NCBI GenBank assembly: GCA_964615765.1
Contig: CAZTQN010000010.1
Span: forward strand, 55,347-119,346
DNA length: 64,000 nt
Source: CAZTQN01 sp964615765
GTDB taxonomy: Bacteria; Planctomycetota; Phycisphaerae; Phycisphaerales; UBA1924
Reading direction: 5' to 3'
A program made the position numbers and the translations under genes. The notes beneath the pieces were generated by a model. The model had not been told where the DNA came from. It made no database searches and was given only the letters and a program-made list of their open reading frames with translations. This document shows, piece by piece, positions 7,936 through 16,864 of the stretch. Within the stretch, counting starts at the first letter, position 1, and each line of letters opens with the position of its first letter.

Positions 7936-8886
7936 CTATCCGACGGACACCGGGCACACCACCACCTCCGGCGCCCGCGCCACAACCGCCCGTACCACCC
8001 GCTCAACACCCGCCTCACCAGCGTCCGGGCCCACCAGCACGAACATCGTGCTGCCCGAGCCGGTGACATGCACCGGCCCGATGTCGCTCACGCCGCCTGC
8101 GCCATGCCCAAGCCGCTTCAGCACATCCGCCAGCGCCGGCGCCGCGTCGCACGCGGGTTGGGCCAGGTCATTGAACAGCGCCCGGGGATCGAGCCCCCCG
8201 TCCGCCGCCCGCGCAACGAGCCCGCGGACGGCCTGATCCCGGAACGCCGGCGCCGGGCGGGCGTCGAACGCCGCGTACACCGCCCCCGTCGGGCAGCCGA
8301 ACGGCGGGAACAGCAGCACCGCCCGCCACCCCCGCGGCACGCCGGCGCAGCGCTCGATCCGTTCCCCAAACCCCGTAACGATCGCCGGCCTGGGCCGGGA
8401 ACCGGCTCCGTCGTCATCAATGAAGAACGCCACGTCCGACCCCAAGCGCGTCGACAACTCGCGCAACGCCTCCGCCCGGAGGCCCAGCCCGAACGCGCGG
8501 TTGATCCCCACCAGCGCCGCCGCGGCGTCGCTCGACCCGCCCCCAAGCCCGCCCCCGACCGGGATCCGCTTCCGCACCGTCATCTTCAGCGGCAGCTCCC
8601 GCCCCGTCGCGCTCTCCAACAGCCGATGGGCCCGCACCGCAAGGTCTTTCTCGATGGGCCAGTCGATCGGCGTCGCCTTGGGCGCGTCCGCGTGCCACTC
8701 CACACGGTGCACGCTCGGCGTGCCGGGTGAACAACGCTCGATCTCGACATCGTCGCACAGATCCGTCGCGACGAACCACGACGCGATGGGGTGATACCCC
8801 TTCGGCGGTGCCGGCGCGCCGACGGCCAAGGCCAAGTTGAGTTTCGCCGGGGCCATGATCCGCACCCGTGCTGGGCCGTCGCTCAT
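7936..8886 (-). CDS. ispE: 4-diphosphocytidyl-2-C-methyl-D-erythritol kinase
   Basis: A GHMP kinase that phosphorylates CDP-methylerythritol in the non-mevalonate isoprenoid pathway. The 316-residue product has the substrate Lys motif APAKLNLAL (K15), the ATP glycine-rich loop PVGGGLGGGSSDAAAAL starting at residue 109, the catalytic Asp in LGSDVAFF (D151) and the C-terminal third motif VTGSGSTMFVL. The ATG at 8886 (MSDGPARVRIMAPAKL) is chosen because the longer open frame upstream has no family homology. It is divergent from the Nif3-like gene, with 66 bases between the two starts that must hold both promoters. Confidence 0.93.
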   Translation of the reverse strand: MSDGPARVRIMAPAKLNLALAVGAPAPPKGYHPIASWFVATDLCDDVEIERCSPGTPSVHRVEWHADAPKATPIDWPIEKDLAVRAHRLLESATGRELPLKMTVRKRIPVGGGLGGGSSDAAAALVGINRAFGLGLRAEALRELSTRLGSDVAFFIDDDGAGSRPRPAIVTGFGERIERCAGVPRGWRAVLLFPPFGCPTGAVYAAFDARPAPAFRDQAVRGLVARAADGGLDPRALFNDLAQPACDAAPALADVLKRLGHGAGGVSDIGPVHVTGSGSTMFVLVGPDAGEAGVERVVRAVVARAPEVVVCPVSVG

Positions 8887-8952
8887 CGTCCGCTCTCCGC
8901 CGATGGCAGGCGCCGTCCGCGTTCGGAGGCGTCGGCCCGGCAACAATCCGGC

Positions 8953-10119
8953 ATGAAGGTAGCCGACCTCGTCCGCGTGATGGAGTCCATTGCCCCGACA
9001 CACCTGGCCGAAGACTGGGACAACGTCGGGCTGCTGGTGGGCGATCCGGAGCGGTGCATCGACGGCGGGGTGCTGCTGACGATCGACCTGACGGAAGGCG
9101 TACTCGACGAAGCCCGCAAAGCCTCCGCGCAAGCCGTGCTCGCGTATCACCCGCCGCTGTTCAAGCCCGTGCGGCGCTTGAGCACCGGCCCCGGCTCGAC
9201 GGCGACCGAGCGCGTGCTGCACCGCGCCATCGAATCCGGCATGGCCGTCTACTCCGCCCACACTGCGCTCGACTCCGCCGTCGACGGCATCACCGACTGG
9301 CTCGCCGACGGGATGCTGGACGAATCCCGCGGCGGCGCGGGCAGCCGCGGCGGGGATCGCCGCGCCCTCAAGCCCATCCCGACCGACAAATCCGCCCGCG
9401 TCAAGATCGTCACCTTCATCCCCGAGACCGACCTGGAACGCGCCCGCGGCGCGCTCGCCTCCGCCGGGGCCGGCATCATCGGCGACTACGAGTCATGCTC
9501 CTTCGCCGCCTCCGGCACGGGCACGTTCCTGGGTCGCCCGGGCACCAAGCCGTCCGTCGGCCTGGCCGGGCGGCTGGAGCATGTGCCCGAAGTCCGCCTC
9601 GAGATGGTGTGCGCCCGGCGCTCCCTCGCGCTCGCGCTGCAGACGCTCCGCCAGTTTCACCCGTACCAGGAGCCGGCGATCGATGTCTACCCGCTCGACG
9701 CGCAACCCGACCGGCGCGTCGGCACCGGGCGACGCATCACCCTCGATCGCTCCGCCACGCTCCGCGAACTCGCCGAGCGACTCAAGCGCCACATCGGCGT
9801 CTCCGCGGTGCAGGTCGCCGCGGCTCCCGGCGTTGACCTTGACAGCACGCGCCTGGACCGCCTGGCCGTCGTGCCCGGGTCCGGGGGCGACCTCGCCGCC
9901 CTCGCGCTGGCAGACAACTGCCAGGTCTACATCACCGGCGAGATGAAGCACCACGAACTGCTCGCGACGCTCGGCGCGGGGATGAGCGTCATCCTCGGCG
10001 GGCACACCAACACCGAACGCGGCTACCTCCCCCTCCTCGCCGCCCGCCTCGCCCGCGAACTGCCCGGCCTGCACCTGGGCGTCAGCACCCTCGACAAAGA
10101 CCCGCTCACCATCGTCTGA
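8953..10119 (+). CDS. Nif3-like dinuclear metal centre protein
   Basis: A 388-residue member of the Nif3/YbgI family (GTP cyclohydrolase I type 2 homologues). The N-terminal half has HLAEDWDNVGLLVGDP and the metal ligands LAYHPPLFKP and SAHTALDSAVDGITDWLA. The C-terminal half supplies TGEMKHHELLATLGAGMSVILGGHTNTERGYL, the second ligand block. Between them lies the inserted PII-like middle domain found in longer family members. The precise reaction of the family is unsettled. The start is the ATG in GGCATGAAGGTAGCCGAC; the long frame upstream overlaps ispE and is ignored. Confidence 0.88.
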   Translation: MKVADLVRVMESIAPTHLAEDWDNVGLLVGDPERCIDGGVLLTIDLTEGVLDEARKASAQAVLAYHPPLFKPVRRLSTGPGSTATERVLHRAIESGMAVYSAHTALDSAVDGITDWLADGMLDESRGGAGSRGGDRRALKPIPTDKSARVKIVTFIPETDLERARGALASAGAGIIGDYESCSFAASGTGTFLGRPGTKPSVGLAGRLEHVPEVRLEMVCARRSLALALQTLRQFHPYQEPAIDVYPLDAQPDRRVGTGRRITLDRSATLRELAERLKRHIGVSAVQVAAAPGVDLDSTRLDRLAVVPGSGGDLAALALADNCQVYITGEMKHHELLATLGAGMSVILGGHTNTERGYLPLLAARLARELPGLHLGVSTLDKDPLTIV

Positions 10120-10145
10120 GCACCAACAGACCACACGGGCCGGTG

Positions 10146-10166
10146 GCACAGGCGTCCCGCCTGTGC
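10146..10166. terminator. perfect 9-bp hairpin between convergent genes
   Basis: GCACAGGCG and CGCCTGTGC pair perfectly around the triloop TCC. It sits between the stops of the Nif3-like gene (plus, 10119) and the lipoprotein gene (minus, 10177), where a bidirectional terminator is expected. No T-tract follows on either strand, so intrinsic termination is not proven. The element could instead be a dispersed palindromic repeat. Confidence 0.5.
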
Positions 10167-10176
10167 GAGCACCACC

Positions 10177-10770
10177 TTACTGCGGCGGCTCGGCCGGCGG
10201 GGCCGTGTCCGGCAGCGGGATCGCCACCCCCGGCTTGAGCGTCCGCGCCGCCGAGATGTCCAGCCGCCCTTCGCTGGCAAACTCCACGCTCGGCACGCGC
10301 ACGCCGGTATCGAACAGAATCTCGGCGATCTGCCCGGGCGTCACGTATCGCAGCGTCCCGGCCAGGCGATAGCGGGCCTGTCCGCTGGCGACGACGTCGG
10401 CCAGGCGCGGGTCGCGATCAAGATTGACGACCGCGGGCAGGCGGATCTCCTGCACGCCGCTTTGCCGCAGCGTCGCTTCCGCCGACCGCGTGCCGGAGAA
10501 GACCCGCTCGCCCTCGATATCCAGCGTGTACTCCGCGTCGCGCAGGGGCAGCGGCTCGTTGTTCCCGTTGCGGGCCGCGAGCACGAACACCATCGACACG
10601 CCCTCGTCGGTCCGCTCGGCCGCCTCGACCGACGTGACCTCCAGACTCGGCGCTTGATAGGTATCACACCCGGCGCACAACGCCCCCACCAGCACCAGCC
10701 CCGCCACCGGCTTCAGGCTGCGAATGATTCTGGTCCGCTTGCTCGTCGCGATCGTGCGCTCTGTGCTCAT
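10177..10770 (-). CDS. lipoprotein of the LEA14/WHy type
   Basis: A 197-residue protein with a basic N-terminus, a hydrophobic segment and the lipobox LCAGC, so it is predicted to be lipid-anchored. The mature part (SLEVTSVEAAERTDEGVSMVFVLAARNGNNEPLPLRDAEYTLDIEGERVF) has the pattern of the WHy/LEA-type-2 beta-sandwich: a variable strand, N-N-x-PLPL, then an aromatic-acidic strand. Such domains are found in desiccation and stress proteins and in bacterial envelope proteins. The exact role is unknown. The ATG at 10770 places the signal at a normal distance. Confidence 0.7.
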   Translation of the reverse strand: MSTERTIATSKRTRIIRSLKPVAGLVLVGALCAGCDTYQAPSLEVTSVEAAERTDEGVSMVFVLAARNGNNEPLPLRDAEYTLDIEGERVFSGTRSAEATLRQSGVQEIRLPAVVNLDRDPRLADVVASGQARYRLAGTLRYVTPGQIAEILFDTGVRVPSVEFASEGRLDISAARTLKPGVAIPLPDTAPPAEPPQ

Positions 10771-10822
10771 CGGGCCTGAGCGTATCAGCCCAGGCCCCCA
10801 CCCGCACACGCCCCATGCCCTC

Positions 10823-10874
10823 TTCCCGAATCCCGAATCCCGAATCCCGCTTCCCGAATCCCGAACCCCGAATC
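10823..10874 (-). repeat. heptameric repeat tract GGGATTC/GGGAAGC directly after a stop codon
   Basis: Read on the minus strand, eight runs of three or four Gs recur every 7 bases (GGGATTC, with GGGAAGC once). The tract starts within the stop codon of the DUF5658-like gene (10873) and runs away from it. The spacing fits the G-quadruplex pattern G3+N1-7. A very similar block lies at 44595-44656. Confidence 0.85.
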
Positions 10875-11352
10875 AATCCGGCATCAACACCCAGTTCTGC
10901 CCTTCCAGGTGCCGGAACTCATCCAGCCCGGGCACGCAGGTGGGCATGTGCTGGGTGTACAGCGACCACCAGACCGTCAGCCCGGCCAGCAGCAAGCCGC
11001 ACGACCACGCCGCGGCTTCCGTCGCCGCCTTGTGCCGGAAGCACCAGAAGATCAGGCATGCCCCCGCGACGGTGGCGCACTTCCACAGCGCCAGGAGCGC
11101 CGGGGAGTTGAACGACATCACCATCCGCGCGATCGGGTTGGCCTCGCTCATGCCCACCGTGCGGGCATAGAGCAAGGTGAAATACAGGTCGGCCAGGCTG
11201 AGCACGGCGATGGTAAAGATCGCCCACCCGACGCGTCGCCGCCTGGGGGCCAGGGCGGGATGATCCGCGCCGGACCGATGCAGACAACCGTTCAACACCG
11301 CCGACCACCCGAGAACCGGGCCGCGGGCCGCAAGCACTCGCGAATCACGCAT
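10873..11352 (-). CDS. DUF5658-like integral membrane protein
   Basis: A 159-residue protein with about four hydrophobic helices. It carries the signature AIFTIAVLSLADLYFTLLYAR followed by EANPIARMVMSF, resembling the DUF5658 family whose members have an acidic-NP motif after the first helix. Two ATGs are possible: 11358 (1 base after GGAGG) and 11352 (7 bases after the same GGAGG). The second has normal ribosome-binding spacing and is chosen. The function is unknown. The stop codon is fused to a heptameric repeat tract. Confidence 0.7.
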   Translation of the reverse strand: MRDSRVLAARGPVLGWSAVLNGCLHRSGADHPALAPRRRRVGWAIFTIAVLSLADLYFTLLYARTVGMSEANPIARMVMSFNSPALLALWKCATVAGACLIFWCFRHKAATEAAAWSCGLLLAGLTVWWSLYTQHMPTCVPGLDEFRHLEGQNWVLMPD

Positions 11353-11658
11353 GAACATGCCTCCGGGTCGCCGGGTCGATCGGACGGCGGGAGCGCACGA
11401 TCCAGCCCGCGGGCGGGGACGGGTGTCCGTACACTCGTCAACTGTGTGGGCTGGGAGGGTGGACGCGCTTGCGCGGGGCCCGCACGGCGGGCGGGCCGCC
11501 GGGCTTGCTTGGGCCAAAGGTCCGAGGATCCGGCGGCGCGTCCGAACACCCGCGGGGGTCTGACGGTACAACCGGCACCGTCGGGGCACCCCGTCGATCC
11601 ACTCCGGCCGCGCTCACCGCCCGCGCCGGCCGATACGCGAAAGCGGAGGCACGCGGAA

Positions 11659-14600
11659 ATGCACGAGCACCTATGGGACCCCCGCCCCCGCGACCGCCAA
11701 CAGCACCGGCGCACGCGCACCCGCGCCGCCGCGGCGCTCGCGCTCGCCGGGCTCCTGGCCTTTACGCCCCCGCCCGCGCACGCCCAGCCGGTGCAGATGC
11801 TGGCCAACCCGGTATACGTCGATGAACCGCCGGCGGCGATCGAGTCGCAGGTGCGCGTGCGCGAGCTGCTCGCCAGCAGCAACACCGACGAAGCCGCCCG
11901 CGTGCTGCAGTCGCTGCTGGACAACCACGCCGACGCCGTCATCGCCGCCGACGAGCCCGAAACCTTCATCAGCGTCCGCCAGCGCGTGCACGCGCTCTTG
12001 GCGGCGAACCCGGACCTGCTGGCCCGCTACCGGGCCCAGTTCAACGCCCGCGCCGAGGCCCTCGCCGATCAGCCCGAACTGGTCGAGCGCACGCTCCTCC
12101 TGACGCCCGGCGGGTTCGACGCGGCCCTGCGCCTGGCCCAGGGGCACATCGAGTCGGCCCGCTTCCACGCCGCCCGCTTCGCGCTCGACCAGCTCGAGAC
12201 CCACCCCGACGCCCAGGGCCCGCGGGCCCGCAACCTGGCGGAGCTGTGGTCGCTGCTGTCCCGCTATCTGGATCGCGCCGACGTCAAGGCCGCCGCGACC
12301 CGCTGGCGCGAGAAGGCGGGCCTGCCCGCGGGCCTGCCGGCGCCGATCGCCTGGCCCGCGCCGGCCCTGGCGCCGCTGCAATCGGTGTTCGCGCCCGCGC
12401 CGGGCCTGGCCCGCGACGGGCTGGTCGACAAGCCGCTGTGGTCCGTCGAGCACGCGCTCCAGCCGCGCAGCCGCACCAACCAGGCCCGCATGCGCCGGGC
12501 CCGCTTCGCGACGCTCGGCGGGCTGCCGATCGGGATGCGCGAGCTCAACGTCCTGCCCGCCGCGTCCGGCGACCTGGTGCTGATCAATCCCGGCACGCGC
12601 ATCCTCGCGTGGGACCGCTTCACGCTCGCGCCGCGATGGACGGTCCTCCCCGCCGGGCCCGCGCCCGCCGCGGAGGACGACGAAGGCCGCATGGAAGCCC
12701 GCGGCTGGGCCGGGATGACGCGCTCCGAAGACCCGTCCACGCTCACCGTGCGCACGGGCCTGGTGCTGGCCGCGACCGCGGACTCCGACGTCGGCCTGCG
12801 CGAAGGCCCGCGCCGCGTCAGCGCGATCGACGCCGAGTCCGGCGAGATCCGCTGGACACGCACGCTCGCGCAGATCGACCCCGCGCTCGAGCAGGGCGTG
12901 GTCCGAGGGCCGGTGGAACTGGCCGAGCAGACGGCGGTCTTCGCCGTCCGCCGCGCTGATGACCGCCGCCTCATCACCCTCTCGCTCGTCGGGCTCGACG
13001 CGTTCACCGGCGAAACACGCTGGATCCGCCCCGTCGCCAGCACCGGCTCGATGCCGTGGATCGCGCAGTCGTCCGGCGCCGAGACGCTCAGCGTGGTCGA
13101 CGGGATTGTCTTCCGTGCTGATCGCCTGGGCGTGATGGCCGCCGTCGAGGCCGCCTCCGGCCGCACCCGCTGGATCCGCCGCGCCCAGGTCGATCCGGTC
13201 TCCGGCAACGAGCCGCCCACGCCCTTCCAGATCGGCTCGGCGTGCGTGCTCGACGGGCGCGTCTTCACGCTCACGCCCGACGCCCGCAACATCATCGCGA
13301 TCGAGGGCGAGACGGGCCGTCTGCTCGCGACGCGCAGCACGGCGGACATGGGCGCCTCCCCGCCGCGCTACCTGCTCATGCTGGGGCGCACGCTCACGAT
13401 CGTCTCCGACGACCGCGTCCGGTTCGTCGACGCAGACGACCTGGCCCGCGGGCTGATCCGCGCCTCGCAGCGCTTCGACGACCCCGGCATCCGCGGGCGC
13501 GTCAGCGTCGCCGGCGACGCCTTGCTCGTCCCCACCACCACCGCCCTGCTCACCATCCGCCCGGACGATCCGGAGAACCCCACGTCGCTCACGCTCGAGG
13601 ACATGGGCAACCCGCTGGCGCTGGAGAGCCAACTGGTCGTCGTCGACGACACGCGGCTGCACTCATATCTGGGCTGGGACACCGCCGAGCGCATCCTGCG
13701 TTCGCGTATGAAGGACCGCCCGACGGACGCGCAGCCCGCGATCACGCTCGCCGAACTCGCGTTCCGCGCGGGCAAGCTGGACGACCTGGTGCCCGCGATC
13801 GACGCGGCGGCCGCCGCCTTCAAGGCCGCCCCGCCCGTCGACGCCGCCCCCGAGTCCGCCGCACTCCCCGACCGCCTGTTCACCGCGCTGCACGGGATGG
13901 TCATCGCCAGCCTCGAACCCGTCGAGCCCCCGCAAACACTCGACGCGGCGGCCAAGGCGCTCAGCGACCGCGCCGACGTGCTCGCCAGCGTGGTCGATCG
14001 CCTGGGCGCGATCGCGCAGACGCCGGTGCAGCGCGTGGCCCACGCGCTGGCCGCCGGGCGCCTCGCCGAGATCGCCAAAAACCCCGCCGGCGCCGTCGCG
14101 GCGTATCAGCGCGTCCTTGACGACCCGGCCCTCGCCGGCGCGACATGGTCCGGCCCGACGATGTCGATCCGCGGCGAGATCGAAGCCGCCCGCCGCATCG
14201 AAACCCTCCTGCAAACCTCGCCCGACCTCTACGCCCCCTTCGACCAGCAGGCCCTCGCCGCCCGCGCCGACCTCGGGCTTGAGCCGACCGTCGCGCAGCT
14301 CGAAGGCGTCGCGGCCCGCTACCCGTTCGCGCGGCAGACGCCCGAGCTCTGGCGTCAAATCGCCGCGCTGCACACCGCCCAGTCCCGCCCGCTCAGCGCG
14401 CTCGCCGCGCTCGAGATGGGCCTGCGGACCGCGCGCCGCCTGCCCAGCCCCGACCTCGCCGTCGTCGGGCGCATCGCGGGCGACCTGGTGCTGGACCTGG
14501 AACAGCGCGGGCAGATCGGCGCCGCCGCCGGCATCCTCAGCACCGTGCGCACGCGCTATCCCGGCATCGCGCTGTCCTCGGCCGCCGGCCCGCTCGACGG

Positions 14601-16008
14601 CGCGGCCCTCGACGAGCGCCTGTCCGCCCGGCTCGCCGCCTCGCAGCGCTGGCCGCGCGTCGGCCCGCTGTCGGCGTCGAACATCCAGACCATCACCGAG
14701 CACATCATTCTCGAGCCGCTGCTCGAATCACCCACGCCCGCCGCCCCCGGCGCCCTGGTGCTCGCGAGCGATACCGAAGTCTCGCTGTGGGTCCCGCGTC
14801 GCCCGGCCGGCGCCGCGCCCGCCCCGGGCGAAGCCGGCGGCCTGCTCCGCCGCGTCAGCGGTGTCGCGCTCAAAGACCGCGAGGCCCGCCTGCTCCGTAT
14901 CACCGGCGACACCGCCCTGGTGCTCATGCTCGGCGCTGAAGAAGCCTCCATCGTCAAGCTCACCCCCGCCGGCATCGAGCCCGCCTGGTCCACCGAGTTC
15001 CTCGCCCGCTGCTTCACGTCGACCGACCCACGCGGCATCCAGAACGCCCCCGGCGTGCGCTACGAGCGCTTCGTCATGCCCTCCGACGAGACCGCCGCCC
15101 TCAGCGACCTCCTGGTTGCGATGGACGCCCGCACCGTCGTCGTCGCGCAGCGTTCCGGCCGCGTCGCCGCCATCGACGCCGACACCGGCGAACTGCTCTG
15201 GCACGCCGACTCCGGCATCGCCCGCGTGTTCGACTGCGACGTCAGCGGGTCGCACCTGGTCATCGCCGGCGCCAGCCAGGAGCGCGGGCCCGCTGGCGAG
15301 CCGCGAGCCGCCATCAAGGTCCTCGAAGCCCGCACCGGCAAGGAGAGCGTCCGCCCCGTCCTGCCCGCCTCCCCGCCGCACTGGGTCCGCCTGACGGACT
15401 CCGGCGGCCTGGTCGTCGCCGCCGACGACTCCGTCGCGCTGCATGACCTCAGCACCGGGCAGATCAACTGGACCCTGCGCGACGAGGACACCATGCCCGC
15501 CCGCGCCGGCTGGGTCATCGGCGACCGCCTCATCCTCCTCAGCCAGAACCGGACGCTGCTGCTCGCCTCGCTCTCCGCCGGGCGCCTCCGCCCCGAGCCC
15601 TTGGGCGTGCCCGCCGCGATCCTCGAACAGGCCCGCAGCGTCGCCGTCCGCCCGATGCGTTCCGGCTCGTCGGCGCCGATCATGATCAGTTCGCAGGCCG
15701 GCGTCGCGTTCCTCTCGGCGGAGGGCGACCTCACCGGCGCCGACGGGCTCAACGCCTCCACCAGCCTCCTGGCCCCCGTCCCGTCGGAGCAGGCCGCCCT
15801 CAGTTTCGACACCATTCCCGACGGCCCCGCGCCCGAAGGCCTCAGCGGGTTCGCCGCCCTGCGCTTCCAATCGCCCAGCGGCCTGCTGTCGCAGCGTCAG
15901 ACCGTCCTGCTCGGCGCCCGCCCGATCGCCATGGCCGTGCTCGACGGGCTCGTCGCCGTCAACGCCGGCTCCGTCACGCTCGTGTTCGACGCGGCCCAGC
16001 GCGACTAA
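11659..16008 (+). CDS. large secreted PQQ-type beta-propeller protein with helical repeats
   Basis: A 1449-residue protein. The start ATG at 11659 follows the purine-rich AAGCGGAGGCACGCGGAA, and a signal peptide ends near APPAHAQ-like residues (PPPAHAQP). After a helical N-terminal part, propeller blades of the PQQ_2 type appear: SAIDAESGEIRWTRTL, GLDAFTGETRWIRPV, AVEAASGRTRWIRR, AIEGETGRLLATR. A long alpha-helical, TPR-like middle follows, then a second set of blades (AIDADTGELLWHAD, ALHDLSTGQINWTLRD). No residues identify a bound quinone, so a structural or interaction role outside the cytoplasm is more likely than a dehydrogenase role. The frame upstream to 10909 is open only because of base composition. 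Confidence 0.85.
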   Translation: MHEHLWDPRPRDRQQHRRTRTRAAAALALAGLLAFTPPPAHAQPVQMLANPVYVDEPPAAIESQVRVRELLASSNTDEAARVLQSLLDNHADAVIAADEPETFISVRQRVHALLAANPDLLARYRAQFNARAEALADQPELVERTLLLTPGGFDAALRLAQGHIESARFHAARFALDQLETHPDAQGPRARNLAELWSLLSRYLDRADVKAAATRWREKAGLPAGLPAPIAWPAPALAPLQSVFAPAPGLARDGLVDKPLWSVEHALQPRSRTNQARMRRARFATLGGLPIGMRELNVLPAASGDLVLINPGTRILAWDRFTLAPRWTVLPAGPAPAAEDDEGRMEARGWAGMTRSEDPSTLTVRTGLVLAATADSDVGLREGPRRVSAIDAESGEIRWTRTLAQIDPALEQGVVRGPVELAEQTAVFAVRRADDRRLITLSLVGLDAFTGETRWIRPVASTGSMPWIAQSSGAETLSVVDGIVFRADRLGVMAAVEAASGRTRWIRRAQVDPVSGNEPPTPFQIGSACVLDGRVFTLTPDARNIIAIEGETGRLLATRSTADMGASPPRYLLMLGRTLTIVSDDRVRFVDADDLARGLIRASQRFDDPGIRGRVSVAGDALLVPTTTALLTIRPDDPENPTSLTLEDMGNPLALESQLVVVDDTRLHSYLGWDTAERILRSRMKDRPTDAQPAITLAELAFRAGKLDDLVPAIDAAAAAFKAAPPVDAAPESAALPDRLFTALHGMVIASLEPVEPPQTLDAAAKALSDRADVLASVVDRLGAIAQTPVQRVAHALAAGRLAEIAKNPAGAVAAYQRVLDDPALAGATWSGPTMSIRGEIEAARRIETLLQTSPDLYAPFDQQALAARADLGLEPTVAQLEGVAARYPFARQTPELWRQIAALHTAQSRPLSALAALEMGLRTARRLPSPDLAVVGRIAGDLVLDLEQRGQIGAAAGILSTVRTRYPGIALSSAAGPLDGAALDERLSARLAASQRWPRVGPLSASNIQTITEHIILEPLLESPTPAAPGALVLASDTEVSLWVPRRPAGAAPAPGEAGGLLRRVSGVALKDREARLLRITGDTALVLMLGAEEASIVKLTPAGIEPAWSTEFLARCFTSTDPRGIQNAPGVRYERFVMPSDETAALSDLLVAMDARTVVVAQRSGRVAAIDADTGELLWHADSGIARVFDCDVSGSHLVIAGASQERGPAGEPRAAIKVLEARTGKESVRPVLPASPPHWVRLTDSGGLVVAADDSVALHDLSTGQINWTLRDEDTMPARAGWVIGDRLILLSQNRTLLLASLSAGRLRPEPLGVPAAILEQARSVAVRPMRSGSSAPIMISSQAGVAFLSAEGDLTGADGLNASTSLLAPVPSEQAALSFDTIPDGPAPEGLSGFAALRFQSPSGLLSQRQTVLLGARPIAMAVLDGLVAVNAGSVTLVFDAAQRD

Positions 16009-16028
16009 GCCCCATCATCGCGGCCAAC

Positions 16029-16430
16029 TCACTCCAGCGGCTCGCTCTCGATGTTCGCCGCCAGGCCCGCCTTCTTCTTCTCGATGTACTTCGCGACCCA
16101 CGTCTCGAAGCTCTTGCCCGCCGCCGGGTCGCGCGGGCTGAAGGCGATCCGCCGGATGTCGGCGTACTTCACCACGATCTTCTCCCCCGTCTTCTCGTCC
16201 ATCACGCGCACGTTCGAATCCGCCAGCCCGGCGCCCCGCTTCCGATCGAACAAGTACCCGCTCACCGTCCCCCCGCTCGCCAGCGTCAACTCCACATCCC
16301 CCCGGTAGTCGAACGCCCGCTCCAGCACGACCATCGTCGTGTCCGCGTCGCCAAGGTCGACCGTCCAGCCCGGCAAGGGATGCTCACCAGGCGTTGCGGC
16401 GGGAACAGATGCGTGCGGTTGCGTCGTCAT
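16029..16430 (-). CDS. conserved small protein, unknown function
   Basis: A 133-residue soluble protein without a signal peptide. The core (FDYRGDVELTLASGGTVSGYLFDRK ... VKYADIRRIAFSPRD) looks like a small SH3/Sm-type beta-barrel, and a Lys-rich helix follows (ETWVAKYIEKKK). I do not recognise a named family. It converges with the propeller gene (20 bases between stops) and lies downstream of the gene at 16480, 49 bases apart on the same strand. Confidence 0.65.
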   Translation of the reverse strand: MTTQPHASVPAATPGEHPLPGWTVDLGDADTTMVVLERAFDYRGDVELTLASGGTVSGYLFDRKRGAGLADSNVRVMDEKTGEKIVVKYADIRRIAFSPRDPAAGKSFETWVAKYIEKKKAGLAANIESEPLE

Positions 16431-16479
16431 GATCTCTACCAGATAAATCCCACGCCCTACCCCCCCACCACCCCACGAC

Positions 16480-16833
16480 TCACCCCAGAAACGTCCGCCC
16501 GCTCTCCGGGTCCATCAGCTTCCACCCCTGGCTTCGGCACATCCGCGCCAGCACGGGCCACGCGAAGTCCTCGTCAGTCACCGCGATCAACGCCTGCGTC
16601 ACGTCCGGCTCGCGCTGGTCCGAGGGCAGCATGATCTCCACCACCATCCCCGGCCCGTGAAGCACGCCCGTCCCGATCCGCTCCCCCATCCCCGCCGCGC
16701 CCGACCCGTCCGGCGCGATGTTGAACCCCGCCATCGCCGCCCGGACCTCGCGCAGCGTCCCCAGCGGCGGCAACCCGCCACCGCCCGACCCCTCGCCCCC
16801 CTTCAGCAGCACCAGCGTCCGCTTCTTGGCCAT
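16480..16833 (-). CDS. conserved small protein, unknown function
   Basis: A 117-residue protein starting MAKKRTLVLLKGGEGSGG with a glycine-rich N-terminal loop and a C-terminal mixed alpha/beta part (VVEIMLPSD ... LIAVTDEDFAWPVLARMCRSQGWKL). There are no membrane segments. The ATG at 16833 is preferred over one 12 bases upstream because GGGACGC sits just before it. The gene lies 31 bases downstream of the pyrE stop on the same strand and may share its transcript. The function is not known. Confidence 0.6.
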   Translation of the reverse strand: MAKKRTLVLLKGGEGSGGGGLPPLGTLREVRAAMAGFNIAPDGSGAAGMGERIGTGVLHGPGMVVEIMLPSDQREPDVTQALIAVTDEDFAWPVLARMCRSQGWKLMDPESGRTFLG

Positions 16834-16864
16834 GCGTCCCAACATTAGACCCGGCTCCCGGGCA

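Noticed and set aside
10909..11658. Upstream extension of the propeller gene by 250 codons
   Set aside because: It overlaps the DUF5658-like gene in antisense and lies before a good ribosome site and signal peptide at 11659.
11671..13662. 663-codon minus-strand frame opposite the propeller gene
   Set aside because: The composition (Arg, Gly, Ala runs) and lack of family motifs show it is a shadow of the plus-strand gene.
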